Shown: piece by piece, positions 33,601 through 43,671 of the stretch
Numbering within the stretch: the stretch's first letter is position 1
Layout: the number at the start of each line of letters is the position of its first letter
Assembly: GCF_000214495.1 (NCBI RefSeq)
Contig: NZ_AFIJ01000039.1
Coordinates: 1-64,000 of the forward strand
Source of the DNA: Megasphaera lornae
GTDB taxonomy: Bacteria > Bacillota > Negativicutes > Veillonellales > Megasphaeraceae
Reading direction: 5' to 3'
Length of the DNA: 64,000 nucleotides
Made by a program: the position numbers and the translations under genes
Notes under the pieces: model-generated
What the model saw: only the letters and a program-made list of their open reading frames with translations
The model's database searches: none
Told to the model about the DNA's origin: nothing

Positions 33601-34898
33601 CCTTCCCAAAGGATCGGTTCAAACGCCTGAATCCCTAAACGATGCAACGTAGGCGCCCGATTCAATAATACCGGATGTTCGGTAATAACATCTTCCAATA
33701 CATCCCATACTTCATTGCTCACTCGTTCCACTTTTTTCTTCGCATTTTTAATATTCGTGGCAATTCCCTGTTCCACCAGTTTTTTCATCACAAACGGTTT
33801 AAAGAGCTCCAAGGCCATTTCTTTCGGCAATCCGCATTGATGCATCTTCAATTCCGGACCGACTACGATAACGGAACGCCCTGAATAATCGACACGTTTT
33901 CCCAATAAGTTTTGACGGAATCGCCCTTGTTTTCCTTTTAGCATATCCGACAGAGATTTTAACGGCCGATTCCCCGGGCCGGCCACCGGACGTCCGCGAC
34001 GTCCGTTATCCAGCAGTGCATCTACCGCTTCCTGTAACATTCGTTTTTCATTGCGAATAATAATATCCGGTGCACCCAGATTTAATAAACGCGATAACCG
34101 ATTGTTACGATTAATAACGCGTCTGTATAAATCATTCAAGTCGGAAGTGGCGAAACGTCCGCCGTCCAATTGCACCATAGGACGCAATTCCGGCGGAATG
34201 ACGGGAATGACGTCCATAATCATCCATTCCGGTTTATTTCCGGAATGCCGAAACGATTCCACCACTTCCAACCGCCGAATCGCTTTTAAGCGCCGTTGCC
34301 CCGTAGCATCACGAAGTTCTTCGCGCAATTCTTTATTCAACGTTTCCAAATCCAAGGCCCGCAGCAGCTCTTGTACCGCCGCCGCGCCCATACCTACACG
34401 GAATTTATCCCCATACATATCCAAATATTGACGATATTCCGTTTCTGTCAAAAGCTGCTGTTTTGATAACGGCGTATCCCCCGGATCCAATACGATATAC
34501 GAGGCAAAATACAATACTTTTTCCAAGGCGCGAGGCGAAATGTCCAAAATCAGCCCCATGCGGCTGGGAATCCCTTTAAAATACCATATATGGGACACGG
34601 GAGTAGCCAACTTAATATGGCCCATTCGTTCCCGACGAACTTTGGCACGCGTGACTTCTACACCGCACCGATCGCAAACCACGCCCTTATAGCGAATTCT
34701 TTTATATTTACCGCAATGGCATTCCCAATCTTTCGTCGGGCCGAAAATGCGTTCACAAAACAGCCCGTCTCTTTCCGGCTTCAGCGTACGATAATTTATC
34801 GTTTCCGGCTTTTTTACTTCCCCGTGCGACCATTCCATAATTTTTTCCGGAGAAGCCAAGCCGATTCTCATGGAATCAAATTCGTTCACATCCAGCAC
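30669..34898 (-). CDS. rpoC: RNA polymerase beta' subunit
   Basis: Beta' carries half of the active site, including the catalytic Mg motif NADFDGD (in [18 protein letters not shown], near residue 457). The N-terminal zinc ribbon (CHCGKYKR...CDRCGVEV) and the C-terminal second zinc-binding Cys cluster ([16 protein letters not shown]) are intact. The 1409 residues are longer than Bacillus RpoC (about 1200) and include the [18 protein letters not shown] segment. It starts at GTG, 21 bases after rpoB, behind GGAAGGGAG. A short acidic tail ends the protein. Confidence 0.97.
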   Translation of the reverse strand: MLDVNEFDSMRIGLASPEKIMEWSHGEVKKPETINYRTLKPERDGLFCERIFGPTKDWECHCGKYKRIRYKGVVCDRCGVEVTRAKVRRERMGHIKLATPVSHIWYFKGIPSRMGLILDISPRALEKVLYFASYIVLDPGDTPLSKQQLLTETEYRQYLDMYGDKFRVGMGAAAVQELLRALDLETLNKELREELRDATGQRRLKAIRRLEVVESFRHSGNKPEWMIMDVIPVIPPELRPMVQLDGGRFATSDLNDLYRRVINRNNRLSRLLNLGAPDIIIRNEKRMLQEAVDALLDNGRRGRPVAGPGNRPLKSLSDMLKGKQGRFRQNLLGKRVDYSGRSVIVVGPELKMHQCGLPKEMALELFKPFVMKKLVEQGIATNIKNAKKKVERVSNEVWDVLEDVITEHPVLLNRAPTLHRLGIQAFEPILWEGRAIKLHPLVCTAFNADFDGDQMACHLPLSVEAQSEARTLMLSAHNILAPKDGKPVAVPTQDMVLGAYYLTLVKPGAKGEGKSFSSYEEVMLAYDAKVIDIEALIKVRIPGHGLIETTAGKLLYNDQLYDELRLYHTDKVMVFDDPQEAVFAYRNGIIDSTHLVKIRVEDGRIQDFGFSQLKEEFDVDLLSIRPLPAHKVDRQQAAEFIKDKQFVEVPCLGVLMNKKEIGKLVDACFHLVGNTKTAALLDRIKNIGYHYARQAGMSIAISDIQIPEGKWTILDAADKQVQHVSTMFQRGLITEDERYRKTCAIWEKATDDVTEVMMDNMDPFNSIFMMADSGARGNKQQIRQVAGMRGLMADPSGRIIDLPIKANFREGLSVLDYFTSSHGARKGLADTALRTADSGYLTRRLVDVSQDVIVREDDCDVFGIDLVRERARLASSCRQAVNLLRDKLIGRVLARNAVDPETKETIFEEDHLLTNDDMDTVIAHKLPKLYLRGSQLDINDDLNHTNNIEIVSLGAPEEGFREAIRKSMVENMLGKTVEGTIYDSNGIEICVDKTPLTEEAIERILQSDVEEVKVRNNDIRGVEVTAIVEGSGVIEPLEERIEGRTAAETLVNPDTGEVIVALNEEIMAAQAKEVAKYYTKVRIRSVLTCHSRYGVCAKCYGRDLGTGGKVNVGESVGTIAAQSIGEPGTQLTMRTFHTGGVASAGDITQGLPRVEELFEARKPKGNAIVTEIDGVISISEKEDHHDINIVHVTNQDGDERSYTIPYGAHLVVHEGDSVKKGARITAGSINPHDILQILGVEATQRYLVYEVQKVYKSQGVGINDKHIEVIVRQMLRKMKIEDAGDADVLPGDYIDVNTFEDMNRRVRANGGKTAEGRPMLLGITKAALATESFLSAASFQETTRVLTDAAIKGKVDPLLGLKENVIIGKLIPAGTGMSRYRKVKVINMVPPAILEDGETGENEDDAVTE

Positions 34899-34919
34899 TA
34901 ATACCGCTCCCTTCCGTTC

Positions 34920-37900
34920 CTATTCGTCCTCATCCGATTCATCTTCTGTATCTGCAGCCGGTTCCGCAGCCGCTTCTATATCCGCCATCACATCTAATCC
35001 CATACCGCTCATTACATCTTCTTCCTCGCCGTTATGAACGGGCTCTTCGCCGGAAAGTTCCGCGGCAAGGCGTTCATTGCCGTTTTCTTCGCCTTCCATA
35101 ACCCGACGAATTTCTTCCGTCTGTTCCGGCGTAGCTTCGTCTTCCTCTTCCAATTCTTTCACAACCACTTCGTCGCCGTCTTCATTTAAAATTTGCACAT
35201 CCAAGCCGATTGCCTGCAATTCTTTTAACAATACTTTGAAAGATTCGGGGACTCCCGGTTCCGGAATGTTTTCCCCTTTAACAATCTTTTCATAGGCTTT
35301 CACCCGACCGACCACATCATCCGACTTGATGGTCAACATTTCTTGTAAAGTATAGGCGGCCCCGTAAGCTTCCAACGCCCACACTTCCATTTCCCCGAAA
35401 CGCTGGCCGCCGAATTGTGCTTTACCGCCTAACGGCTGCTGCGTTACCAAAGAATACGGTCCGGTAGACCGCGCATGAATCTTATCGTCTACGAGATGAT
35501 GCAGTTTCAAGAAATACGTATACCCGACCGTTACGCGCCGATCCATCGGTTCGCCTGTACGGCCGTCATATAACACGGATTTACCGTCTTCCGGTAAGCC
35601 GGCAATTTTCAACGCTTCAAAAACATCTTCCGCCTGCGCACCGTCAAATACGGGTGTAGCAATATGAACTCCCGCCTTATCCGGCTTCGGCATACCATAT
35701 GCATCCACATCATATCCGGCCTCTTTTAATTTCGCTTCCAACTTGGGATCCATGGCTTTTATCTGCAATCCCATTTCATGCATGGCCCAACCCAAATGCG
35801 TTTCCAAAATCTGTCCGATATTCATCCGTGACGGTACGCCCAAGGGATTCAAAACAATCTGTACCGGCGTGCCGTCCGGCAAAAAGGGCATATCTTCCTG
35901 CCGCATAACGCGGGAGACAACCCCTTTATTTCCGTGACGACCGGACATTTTATCACCTTCATGAATTTTTCGTTTTTGCGCAATATACACTCGTACCAAC
36001 CGATTTACGCCCGGCGGCAATTCATCATTATTTTCACGAGAAAATACGCGTACGTTTACTACTTTTCCCGATTCGCCGTGCGGCACGCGCAACGACGTAT
36101 CGCGTACTTCCCGTTCTTTATCTCCGAAAATAGCGCGCAACAACCGTTCTTCCGGCGTAAGTTCCGTTTCCCCTTTGGGCGTTACTTTTCCTACCAATAC
36201 GTCCCCCGGAACAACATCGGCGCCAATCATAATAATACCGTTTTCATCTAAATTTTTAGTACTTTCTTCACTCACATTAGGAATTTCCCGGGTGATTTCT
36301 TCCGCACCTAATTTTGTATCTCGTGCATCGCACTCATATTCTTCAATATGAATGGAGGTATATAAATCATTTTTCGGTAAATCTTCACTAAGCAACACTG
36401 CGTCTTCGTAGTTATAGCCTTCCCACGGCATGTACGCTACCAAAATATTATACCCTAAGGCCAATTCGCCGCCGTCCGTCGCCATCCCGTCCGCCAGCAC
36501 CTGTCCGGCCGTTACGTGTTCGTTTTTGTAAACCAAAGGGCGTTGATTAATGCAAGTACTTTGGTTGGAACGCACAAACTTAATCAGTTTGTACGTGTCA
36601 ACGGAACCCGCATCGCTTTGTACTTCAATTTCATCACCCGTAACCCGGGTAACGACCCCGTCGTGTTTTGCCAAAATGCAAACCCCCGAATCGCAGGCCG
36701 CTTTATATTCCATCCCCGTACCGACCAGAGGCGCCTGCGTACGCAATAACGGCACAGCCTGGCGCTGCATATTCGCGCCCATTAACGCGCGGTTCGCATC
36801 ATCGTTTTCCAAGAAAGGAATCATGGATGTCCCTACAGAAATAACTTCTTTCGGCGATACGTCCATAAAATCAACGCGATCGGCTTTAAATTCCCGCGTA
36901 TCTTCTCCATGGCGGCAAGCAACCCGTTCATGTACGAAATGACCGTCTTCCGTCAACGGTTCATTCGCCTGCGCAATAATGTATTGTTCTTCTTCATCGG
37001 CCGTAATATAACTTACTTCATTCGTAACCACGCCGGTTTCTTTATCCACCCGACGATACGGTGCTTCAATAAAGCCGAACTCGTTTACTTTTCCGAAGCA
37101 GGCCAGCGAAGAAATCAACCCGATGTTCGGTCCTTCCGGCGTTTCTACAGGGCACATACGACCATAATGCGAATGATGTACGTCACGTACTTCAAAACCG
37201 GCCCGTTCTCGCGACAAGCCGCCGGGTCCCAAGGCACTCAACCGGCGTTTATGCGTCAACTCCGCCAACGGATTGGTCTGGTCCATAAACTGTGACAACT
37301 GGCTGGAACCGAAAAATTCTTTAATCGCGGCTACTACCGGACGAATATTGATCAAACTCTGCGCTTCCACCGTTTCCGCATCTTGTGTAGTCATACGTTC
37401 CCGCACAACCCGTTCCATACGCGTCAACCCGATACGGAATTGATTCTGCAGCAGCTCGCCTACGCAACGCAACCGACGATTGCCCAAGTGGTCAATATCA
37501 TCCACGGTACCGAAACCGTCCATTAAATTCAACAAGTAATCAATATGCGCAATAATGTCTTCTCTCGTAATCGTTCTGTGTTCATAAGGCAGATTACTGT
37601 TATTGCAAATAATTTTATAAACAGAACCGTCGACTTTTTCCACCAACGCTTCTACCAAACCTTCGCCGGAAAACACCCGACTGTCCCGAATTTTTTTCAC
37701 TTCTTCCGAGCCGATTTCCGTATGTGCCTCAACAATAATTTCGCCGGTTTCCCGATCAACAATAGGTTCATGCAGGGTCAAGCCGAACAGGCGTCGTTCC
37801 CAGCCCAACTTCTTGGCCGCTTTGTAGCGTCCCACACGAGCCATATCATACCGACGGGCATCAAAAAATAAGCCTTCAAAAAGGTTCCGGGCACTTTCTA

Positions 37901-38636
37901 CCGTAGGCGGTTCGGCAGGACGTAACTTCTTATAAATTTCAACCAGCGCTTCTTCCTGAGATTCGGTAGTATCCTTTTCAAACGTAGCTTTTAAGCGTTT
38001 GTCATCAAAAAACAGATCTAAAATTTCCGCATTTGTAGACCAGCCCAAAGCGCGAATCAACACGGTTACAGGAATTTTCCGATTCCGATCAATACGGGCA
38101 TACACAATATCGTTTGCATCCGTTTCCAACTCAATCCACGCGCCCCGGTTCGGAATAACGGTGGACGTATACAAACGAATTCCCATAGGGTCTATTTCCC
38201 GTCCGTAATATACCCCGGGAGAACGCACCAACTGACTGACGATAACACGTTCCGCACCATTAATAATAAACGTACCTGTATCGGTAATCAAAGGGAAATC
38301 GCCCATAAAAATATCTTTATCATTTACTTCCCCGGTTTCATGATTGACTAAACGAACTTGAACACGCAACGGCGCGGCATACGTCGTATCCCGTTCTTTA
38401 CATTCACGAATATCGTATTTAGGCTCGCCTAATTTAAAGTTTTCAAAGGACAAAGATAAATTTCCCGCAGCGTCTTCAATGGGAGAAATATCTTTGAATA
38501 TATCCTTCAATCCCTTTTCCAGGAACCATTCGTAGGACTTATTTTGCAAATCCAACAAATGCGGCATTTTCAAGACCTCGTTAATCTTGGCATATGTGTA
38601 TCGAGTTCTTTTCCCTACTTGTACAGGTTTGAACAT
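34920..38636 (-). CDS. rpoB: RNA polymerase beta subunit
   Basis: Beta forms the other half of the catalytic cleft and is the rifampicin target; the rifampicin-region sequence [20 protein letters not shown] and [20 protein letters not shown] is visible. The 1238 residues end in an extended, strongly acidic tail of about 100 residues (rich in Glu/Asp from about 1135). The C-terminal [36 protein letters not shown] block is conserved. Unlike many bacteria, the gene is not preceded by rplJ-rplL but by tyrS, and has its own promoter and a leader with a terminator-like hairpin. Confidence 0.97.
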   Translation of the reverse strand: MFKPVQVGKRTRYTYAKINEVLKMPHLLDLQNKSYEWFLEKGLKDIFKDISPIEDAAGNLSLSFENFKLGEPKYDIRECKERDTTYAAPLRVQVRLVNHETGEVNDKDIFMGDFPLITDTGTFIINGAERVIVSQLVRSPGVYYGREIDPMGIRLYTSTVIPNRGAWIELETDANDIVYARIDRNRKIPVTVLIRALGWSTNAEILDLFFDDKRLKATFEKDTTESQEEALVEIYKKLRPAEPPTVESARNLFEGLFFDARRYDMARVGRYKAAKKLGWERRLFGLTLHEPIVDRETGEIIVEAHTEIGSEEVKKIRDSRVFSGEGLVEALVEKVDGSVYKIICNNSNLPYEHRTITREDIIAHIDYLLNLMDGFGTVDDIDHLGNRRLRCVGELLQNQFRIGLTRMERVVRERMTTQDAETVEAQSLINIRPVVAAIKEFFGSSQLSQFMDQTNPLAELTHKRRLSALGPGGLSRERAGFEVRDVHHSHYGRMCPVETPEGPNIGLISSLACFGKVNEFGFIEAPYRRVDKETGVVTNEVSYITADEEEQYIIAQANEPLTEDGHFVHERVACRHGEDTREFKADRVDFMDVSPKEVISVGTSMIPFLENDDANRALMGANMQRQAVPLLRTQAPLVGTGMEYKAACDSGVCILAKHDGVVTRVTGDEIEVQSDAGSVDTYKLIKFVRSNQSTCINQRPLVYKNEHVTAGQVLADGMATDGGELALGYNILVAYMPWEGYNYEDAVLLSEDLPKNDLYTSIHIEEYECDARDTKLGAEEITREIPNVSEESTKNLDENGIIMIGADVVPGDVLVGKVTPKGETELTPEERLLRAIFGDKEREVRDTSLRVPHGESGKVVNVRVFSRENNDELPPGVNRLVRVYIAQKRKIHEGDKMSGRHGNKGVVSRVMRQEDMPFLPDGTPVQIVLNPLGVPSRMNIGQILETHLGWAMHEMGLQIKAMDPKLEAKLKEAGYDVDAYGMPKPDKAGVHIATPVFDGAQAEDVFEALKIAGLPEDGKSVLYDGRTGEPMDRRVTVGYTYFLKLHHLVDDKIHARSTGPYSLVTQQPLGGKAQFGGQRFGEMEVWALEAYGAAYTLQEMLTIKSDDVVGRVKAYEKIVKGENIPEPGVPESFKVLLKELQAIGLDVQILNEDGDEVVVKELEEEDEATPEQTEEIRRVMEGEENGNERLAAELSGEEPVHNGEEEDVMSGMGLDVMADIEAAAEPAADTEDESDEDE

Positions 38637-38702
38637 GCTGATCCTTCACCCCTTATAAAAAGTTAATGCATGCAGTGATATTCACCGCTGTGAAAAAGCG
38701 AC

Positions 38703-38740
38703 AAAAAAGCAAGGCTCTTTATATAAAAGTGAACCTTGCT
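38703..38740 (-). terminator. Terminator-like hairpin inside the rpoBC leader
   Basis: On the minus strand AGCAAGG and CCTTGCT arms (38708-38714, 38734-38740), extended by CTTT/AAAG pairs, are followed by six T residues. It lies between the rpoB promoter (38812-38840) and the rpoB start (38636). It should therefore either attenuate rpoBC transcription or catch tyrS read-through. Confidence 0.75.
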
Positions 38741-38811
38741 TAATTTGTATTTTCCGGAAGTTCTTCCTCCATGCATCTCCATAACATCAATTGAACATTT
38801 TGCAATGAGTT

Positions 38812-38840
38812 ATTATAGCATGAATTATATAATCCGTCAA
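38812..38840 (-). promoter_or_regulatory. Consensus promoter of rpoB-rpoC
   Basis: Minus-strand TTGACG (38835-38840) and TATAAT (38812-38817) are exactly 17 bases apart, directly behind the tyrS stop codon. The leader to rpoB would be about 170 nt and must pass the hairpin at 38703-38740. Confidence 0.9.
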
Positions 38841-38845
38841 TATAT

Positions 38846-40102
38846 TTATTGTTTAATTTTTGCTAAGGTATATTTTTTCTTACCTTTACGAACCACCACA
38901 AATTTACCGTGTGAATTTTTATGAGGATACACGATTTCTTCCGCCTGCTTAACTTTAACCCCGTTAATCGTCACGGCTCCATGCGCCACATCTTCTCTCG
39001 CCTGCCGTTTAGACGTATATATCCCCGCATCCACCAACCAATTCACAACATCTTTTTCCGTTGCCGACACTTCTACCGTCGGCATATTTCCGAACGCCTG
39101 CAGCAGTTCCCGTTCGGATAATTCTTCTATGCTGCCGTGAAACAGGGCTTCCGTAATCCGTTGTGCTTCCGCCAGCGCTTCTTTCGAATGTACAAAAACC
39201 GTCACTTCTTCCGCCAGCCGCCGCTGTGCCGCCCGTTTTTCCGGTTCCTTTTGCACCGCTTCCGCCAGCGCATTAATTTCTTCTTGCCCCAAAAAGGTAA
39301 AATATTTCAAATACTTGACAACATCCGCATCGTCCTGATTCAACCAAAATTGATAAAATTCAAACGGCGATGTTTTTTCCGGATCCAGCCAAACCGCACC
39401 GCCGGCGGTTTTTCCGAACTTCGTGCCGTCCGCTTTCAGCATGAGCGGAATGGTCAAGCCGTACGCTTCCGCCGTACTGCCGTGAATCTTCCGAATCGTA
39501 TCCGTCCCGGCCGTAATATTTCCCCACTGATCGGCGCCCCCGATTTGCAGCTGTACGTGGTAAGTAGAAAAGAGATGTTCAAAATCCATGGACTGTAAAA
39601 TTTGATAGGTAAATTCCGTAAACGAAATCCCCGCATCCAGTCGACTGGCTACCACATCCTTAGCCAACATTACATTCACGCTGAACAGCTTGCCGTAATC
39701 GCGCAAAAACGTAAGAACATCGATTTTACTCAACCAATCGGCATTATTGACGAATGTGATTCGGTCTTCTTCGCCAAACAAATGCGCAAATTGTGCTCTC
39801 AGTTTCGCCGCATTGGCCTGTACTTTTTCCATCGTTTGTAGTTGCCGTTCCGTTTTTCTGCCGCTCGGATCTCCGATAGCGCCCGTACCGCCGCCGATCA
39901 GCACCACCGGATGATGACCGGCCGCAGCAAAGCGCTTCAACATCATGAAGGGAATCAAATGGCCGATATGCATGCTGTCACCGGTAGGATCCACGCCGCA
40001 ATACAAGGAGATTTTTTTCTCTTCCGTCAACTTTCGCAACCCGGCTTCATCGGTCATTTGATTAATGGCGCCTCGCCATGTCAATTCATCAATAATATTC
40101 AT
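38846..40102 (-). CDS. tyrS: Tyrosyl-tRNA synthetase
   Basis: A class I aminoacyl-tRNA synthetase that charges tRNA-Tyr. In the 418 residues the HIGH motif reads MHIGHLIPF (about 44-52). The second signature is a KFGKT variant (ADGTKFGKTAGGAV), as in other TyrRS enzymes. A C-terminal S4 RNA-binding domain (about 350-410) is present. A promoter lies just upstream; the 67-base gap to fbp is too short for a T-box leader. The rpoB promoter starts directly after its stop codon. Confidence 0.96.
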   Translation of the reverse strand: MNIIDELTWRGAINQMTDEAGLRKLTEEKKISLYCGVDPTGDSMHIGHLIPFMMLKRFAAAGHHPVVLIGGGTGAIGDPSGRKTERQLQTMEKVQANAAKLRAQFAHLFGEEDRITFVNNADWLSKIDVLTFLRDYGKLFSVNVMLAKDVVASRLDAGISFTEFTYQILQSMDFEHLFSTYHVQLQIGGADQWGNITAGTDTIRKIHGSTAEAYGLTIPLMLKADGTKFGKTAGGAVWLDPEKTSPFEFYQFWLNQDDADVVKYLKYFTFLGQEEINALAEAVQKEPEKRAAQRRLAEEVTVFVHSKEALAEAQRITEALFHGSIEELSERELLQAFGNMPTVEVSATEKDVVNWLVDAGIYTSKRQAREDVAHGAVTINGVKVKQAEEIVYPHKNSHGKFVVVRKGKKKYTLAKIKQ

Positions 40103-40143
40103 CCAACCCGCTCCTTTGCTCTGAACCTATGCTTAATGTTCTC

Positions 40144-40173
40144 ATTATACTTCAGCGGTCTGTTCGCTGTCAA
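40144..40173 (-). promoter_or_regulatory. Promoter of tyrS
   Basis: Minus-strand TTGACA (40168-40173) and TATAAT (40144-40149) are 18 bases apart. The -35 overlaps the stop codon of fbp. The start codon of tyrS is about 35 bases after the predicted start of transcription. Confidence 0.85.
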
Positions 40174-42101
40174 AAATCGGGTGTCTCGGCAGCCGGCATT
40201 TTTTCTTGCACGCTTCCTTGCCGATAAGCTTGTAATAAGTCTTTTAACGCCTCAATCATTTGCCATAACTTTTTGCCTTCGTCCGTATCGCCAATCATGA
40301 GTCGCTTCGGTTCCCATTCGATTTGTGCGGAATCGGACTCAATATCCGCATTGTGTTGCAAGACTTGTGCCACATTCTTAAACGGATAATGAGACTTGAT
40401 CCGAATTCCGTGCGAATTAAAAATCAACGTATATCCGGCAATCCCTGTAGAGCCCTGATACGCCTTGCAAAATCCGCCGTCAATACATATTTCCTTACCT
40501 TCGGCGCGAATCGGGCTTTCTCCTTTTTTCACTTTGACCGGCGTATGACCGTTAATAATATGACCTTGCGGAGAATCAATGCCGAATTCATGTAATATTT
40601 TTATACATTCCCGCTTATCCCGATTCAACCGATAATACGCATTCTGCGGTTCTTTCCACGTCGTTTCATCGACAATATAGCTGCGTTCAAAGGTTTTTAC
40701 CGTCCGACCGGAAACCGGCGAATCGATGCCCACCCATAAATACCACATATAATCCAAACTGTCCGGATCGCGCTGTTGATAGGCCTGACGTACCAGCCGA
40801 TCGACCCGCTCCATCAGTGCCTTTCCATGATACGCTTTACCTTGAATCATGACCTCTTTAAAACTGCCGTCTTCCTGCAACGGAATCCCGCCGTGAAACA
40901 ATAAATTATTATTATAGCTGCAATACATCGCCCCATGACTGTAAAAAAATCGTACATGTTGTTGTAATCGTTCACTTTCTAAAAAGGCCGTTTGAATTTG
41001 CGTCATAATTTTTTCTTCTTCCGCCGATAACGCATACGGATCCTGCGGATCCACCGTCGGAAAATCCCGCGTCGTCAACGCATACGTTTTTCCGCCCAAA
41101 AGAATCGTTCCCTGTTCCCGATTAATCGTATGAAACAGCAGCCGATCCGCCATTCCATATTCCGGATGCCGCATAATCGCCTGTCCTTCCAACTTGGATA
41201 ACACGACATTAATCGCCTTTACCATAGGATCAATGCCGTCATCCTGCGTATAAGTTCGCAGCGCAAACAGCGCAAAAGACCGTAAACTGATGCCGTAGCC
41301 GCTTTCCAATATTTCCAAATTGTGATACCGAATATTATTTCTCAGCACATTCGCCGTGCAGGCCAAACTGCCGGCGGCCGCACCCATCCACAAAATATCA
41401 TGATTTCCCCATTGAATATCCAACGAATGATGCTGCATCAATGTATCCATAATTTTATCCGCATGCGGACCGCGATCATAAATATCTCCGATAATATGCA
41501 GATGATCCACCGCCAACCGTTTAATTAAAGCGGCTAACGCCGTAATAAATTCCCGAATACTGCCGGTTTCCAAAATGCTGTCCACAATTTTCGTATGATA
41601 CGCATGCCGATTCTTATCTTCCTCCGGCTGTGCATGCAGTAATTCATCAATAACAAACCGAAATACGGGAGCCATCGCCTTACGTACTCTCGAACGCGAA
41701 TATTTGGAAGACAATAATTTGGCCACTTGCAGCAAAATATCCAAATTGGTTCTTGCCCAAGCATCGGTCAATTTATGTTCTCTCACCAACATATCCATTT
41801 TTTCTTTGGGATAATAAATAAGCGTCAATACATTTGCTCGTTCCTGCCCGGTCAACGTCTGCGAAAACAATAAGTCCACTTTTTCCCGAATAACGCCGGA
41901 ACAATTATTTAATATATGATAGAAGGCCTCATACTCACCATGTAAATCACTCATAAAATGTTCCGTTCCCTTAGGTAAATTTACAATGGCCTGTAAATTA
42001 ATAATCTCCGTAAACGTCGCTGCTTGCGTCGGATATTCTTTGGCCAGCAGTTCCAAATACCGCAATCGTTCCGGTGTATATGATGCTATGGATTCACTCA
42101 T
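40170..42101 (-). CDS. fbp: Fructose-1,6-bisphosphatase, class III
   Basis: This gluconeogenic enzyme hydrolyses fructose-1,6-bisphosphate to fructose-6-phosphate. At 643 residues it is the class III type, specific to Firmicutes and some relatives, with a calcineurin-like metallophosphatase core. Core motifs are MSDLHGEYEAF (near 50), GDIYDRGPHADKIMD (near 202), GNHDILWMG (near 223) and INGHTPV (near 514). It starts behind a GAGGAG site and has a clear promoter. It suggests growth on organic acids with sugar synthesis, in line with a Negativicutes lifestyle. Confidence 0.95.
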   Translation of the reverse strand: MSESIASYTPERLRYLELLAKEYPTQAATFTEIINLQAIVNLPKGTEHFMSDLHGEYEAFYHILNNCSGVIREKVDLLFSQTLTGQERANVLTLIYYPKEKMDMLVREHKLTDAWARTNLDILLQVAKLLSSKYSRSRVRKAMAPVFRFVIDELLHAQPEEDKNRHAYHTKIVDSILETGSIREFITALAALIKRLAVDHLHIIGDIYDRGPHADKIMDTLMQHHSLDIQWGNHDILWMGAAAGSLACTANVLRNNIRYHNLEILESGYGISLRSFALFALRTYTQDDGIDPMVKAINVVLSKLEGQAIMRHPEYGMADRLLFHTINREQGTILLGGKTYALTTRDFPTVDPQDPYALSAEEEKIMTQIQTAFLESERLQQHVRFFYSHGAMYCSYNNNLLFHGGIPLQEDGSFKEVMIQGKAYHGKALMERVDRLVRQAYQQRDPDSLDYMWYLWVGIDSPVSGRTVKTFERSYIVDETTWKEPQNAYYRLNRDKRECIKILHEFGIDSPQGHIINGHTPVKVKKGESPIRAEGKEICIDGGFCKAYQGSTGIAGYTLIFNSHGIRIKSHYPFKNVAQVLQHNADIESDSAQIEWEPKRLMIGDTDEGKKLWQMIEALKDLLQAYRQGSVQEKMPAAETPDF

Positions 42102-42160
42102 CGTATGCTCCTCTTTTCTATAGCTTTGCCGCTCCTATAATCAAGTCCGGTTTCGTTCTT

Positions 42161-42189
42161 ATTGTAACTGAATTTGCAAAATATTTCAA
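42161..42189 (-). promoter_or_regulatory. Promoter of fbp
   Basis: Minus-strand TTGAAA (42184-42189) and TACAAT (42161-42166) are 17 bases apart, immediately after the terminator of the upstream flavoprotein gene and about 60 bases before the fbp start. Confidence 0.75.
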
Positions 42190-42211
42190 AATCGTTACCG
42201 CCTCTTGTCCC

Positions 42212-42265
42212 GCAAAAAAAGAACCCCCTTTCATCGGATCCGCATCCAACCAAAGGGAGTTCTTT
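42212..42265 (-). terminator. Intrinsic terminator after the flavodiiron gene
   Basis: AAAGAACTCCCTTT and AAAGGGGGTTCTTT arms (42252-42265, 42218-42231) with about 20 bases between are followed by a T run on the minus strand. One position in the arms is a G-T pair. Confidence 0.82.
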
Positions 42266-42292
42266 CCATACTGACGAAAACCGGCCGCCGCC

Positions 42293-43531
42293 TTATTTAA
42301 TCAAGGTGTCCGGATCGGCATACGCCGCTACATCGGCGGCAATATTCTTAGCCATTTCATCTAAAATACATTCCTGATCGGCGGCTAAAGAAGATTTCAT
42401 ATCAATCGTCGGTTCTATTAATTCACAATTTTTAAACTTATGCTGTACATATTCCAACATCGTTTTATACGCTACGGAAGCCCAGCTATGACAGCCGATA
42501 ACGGCAATTTTACGATTTTGAAAAAGGAGTGTTTCCAAATCGTGGAGGCAAGTTTCCATAGGTAAAAACAGATTTAAGTTATACGTAGGCGAAGCCAATA
42601 CTAAATGACTGTATTCCCATGCTTTAGCCGTAATATACGAAGAATGCGTCTTGGAAACATCATACAGCCGCACATCCCGCACGCCGGCATCGCTCAACTT
42701 ATGTGCTAATTTACAAGCCGCCCGTTGCGTATCGCCATAAATAGAAGCAAAGGCAATAACCACGCCCTTCTTTTCCGGTATACATTGTGCCCAATGTAAA
42801 TATTTTTTTAAAATATATTGTATCGTTTCCGGGGTCCGGAACATTACCCCATGCAATGGACAGAGTACGTCAATAGGTATGCCGGCGGCTTTTTTCAAGA
42901 CATTCATAACCTGCGGCCCATATTTACCGACAATATTAACATAATACCGTCTTGCCTGCGCCAAATAATCTTCTTCAAAATCCACCTGATCGGCATATGT
43001 ATTGCCCACCGTTCCGAACATGCCGAACGCATCCGCCGTAAACAAAATCTTATCCGTTACATCATACGTCATAATGACTTCCGGCCAATGTACCATCGGC
43101 GCTTTAATAAACTGCAACGTATGCTTGCCCAAGGTTAATTGATCGCCTTCGGTGACATTCACATACCGATCTTTCATAGGATGCCGGAAAAATTGTTCAA
43201 ACAGTTTAAACGTCTGCGGTTGACCGATGATTTTAGCTTCCGGATATTTTTCCAACAATGCTACCGCCGAACTGGCATGATCCGGTTCCATATGTTGCAA
43301 CACGAAATAATCCAACTGACGGCCTTTTAATAATCCTTCCACATTTTCTAAAAATTCATCGCGACAGGATTTATCCATCGCATCCAATACGCATGTTTTT
43401 TCGTCATCAATAAAATACGAATTATACGTCATGCCTTCCGGAATAGGAAAAATCCGTTCAAACAATTCGGACTGAAAATCATTACAGCCCATCCAATACA
43501 CACCATTTTTGATTTCTTCTACACAATACAT
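42293..43531 (-). CDS. fprA: A-type flavodiiron protein (FprA family)
   Basis: This protein reduces oxygen (to water) and/or nitric oxide using a di-iron site and FMN, protecting anaerobes. The 412 residues have an N-terminal beta-lactamase-like diiron domain with the full ligand set His80-x-Glu82-x-Asp84, His148, Asp167, His227. A C-terminal flavodoxin domain follows (ASIYGDTQRAA near 262). No rubredoxin domain is fused, so an external electron donor is needed. Whether O2 or NO is the main substrate cannot be told. It is a single-gene unit with promoter and terminator. Confidence 0.93.
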   Translation of the reverse strand: MYCVEEIKNGVYWMGCNDFQSELFERIFPIPEGMTYNSYFIDDEKTCVLDAMDKSCRDEFLENVEGLLKGRQLDYFVLQHMEPDHASSAVALLEKYPEAKIIGQPQTFKLFEQFFRHPMKDRYVNVTEGDQLTLGKHTLQFIKAPMVHWPEVIMTYDVTDKILFTADAFGMFGTVGNTYADQVDFEEDYLAQARRYYVNIVGKYGPQVMNVLKKAAGIPIDVLCPLHGVMFRTPETIQYILKKYLHWAQCIPEKKGVVIAFASIYGDTQRAACKLAHKLSDAGVRDVRLYDVSKTHSSYITAKAWEYSHLVLASPTYNLNLFLPMETCLHDLETLLFQNRKIAVIGCHSWASVAYKTMLEYVQHKFKNCELIEPTIDMKSSLAADQECILDEMAKNIAADVAAYADPDTLIK

Positions 43532-43593
43532 AGTGCATGCCTCCTTATTATCAAAAATCGGAACAAGATTGTTTCGGTTTTTGCTTCGCTATA

Positions 43594-43621
43594 ATCATAC
43601 CATGTTTTTCACACTTGTAAA
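43594..43621 (-). promoter_or_regulatory. Candidate promoter of the flavodiiron gene
   Basis: Minus-strand TTTACA (43616-43621) and TATGAT (43594-43599) are separated by 16 bases, about 60 bases before the start codon. Confidence 0.65.
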
Positions 43622-43671
43622 TATATTTGACTAAAATAATCAAAATAATTTACTTTTCTTCTACTCCCGCC

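Noticed and set aside
38740-38787. 15-codon leader peptide gene in the rpoB leader
   Set aside because: No ribosome binding site is visible, so it is not listed as a gene; it is mentioned only in the attenuator finding.
40103-40169. T-box riboswitch before tyrS
   Set aside because: The gap to fbp is only 67 bases, and a promoter with both boxes fills most of it. There is no room for a T-box.
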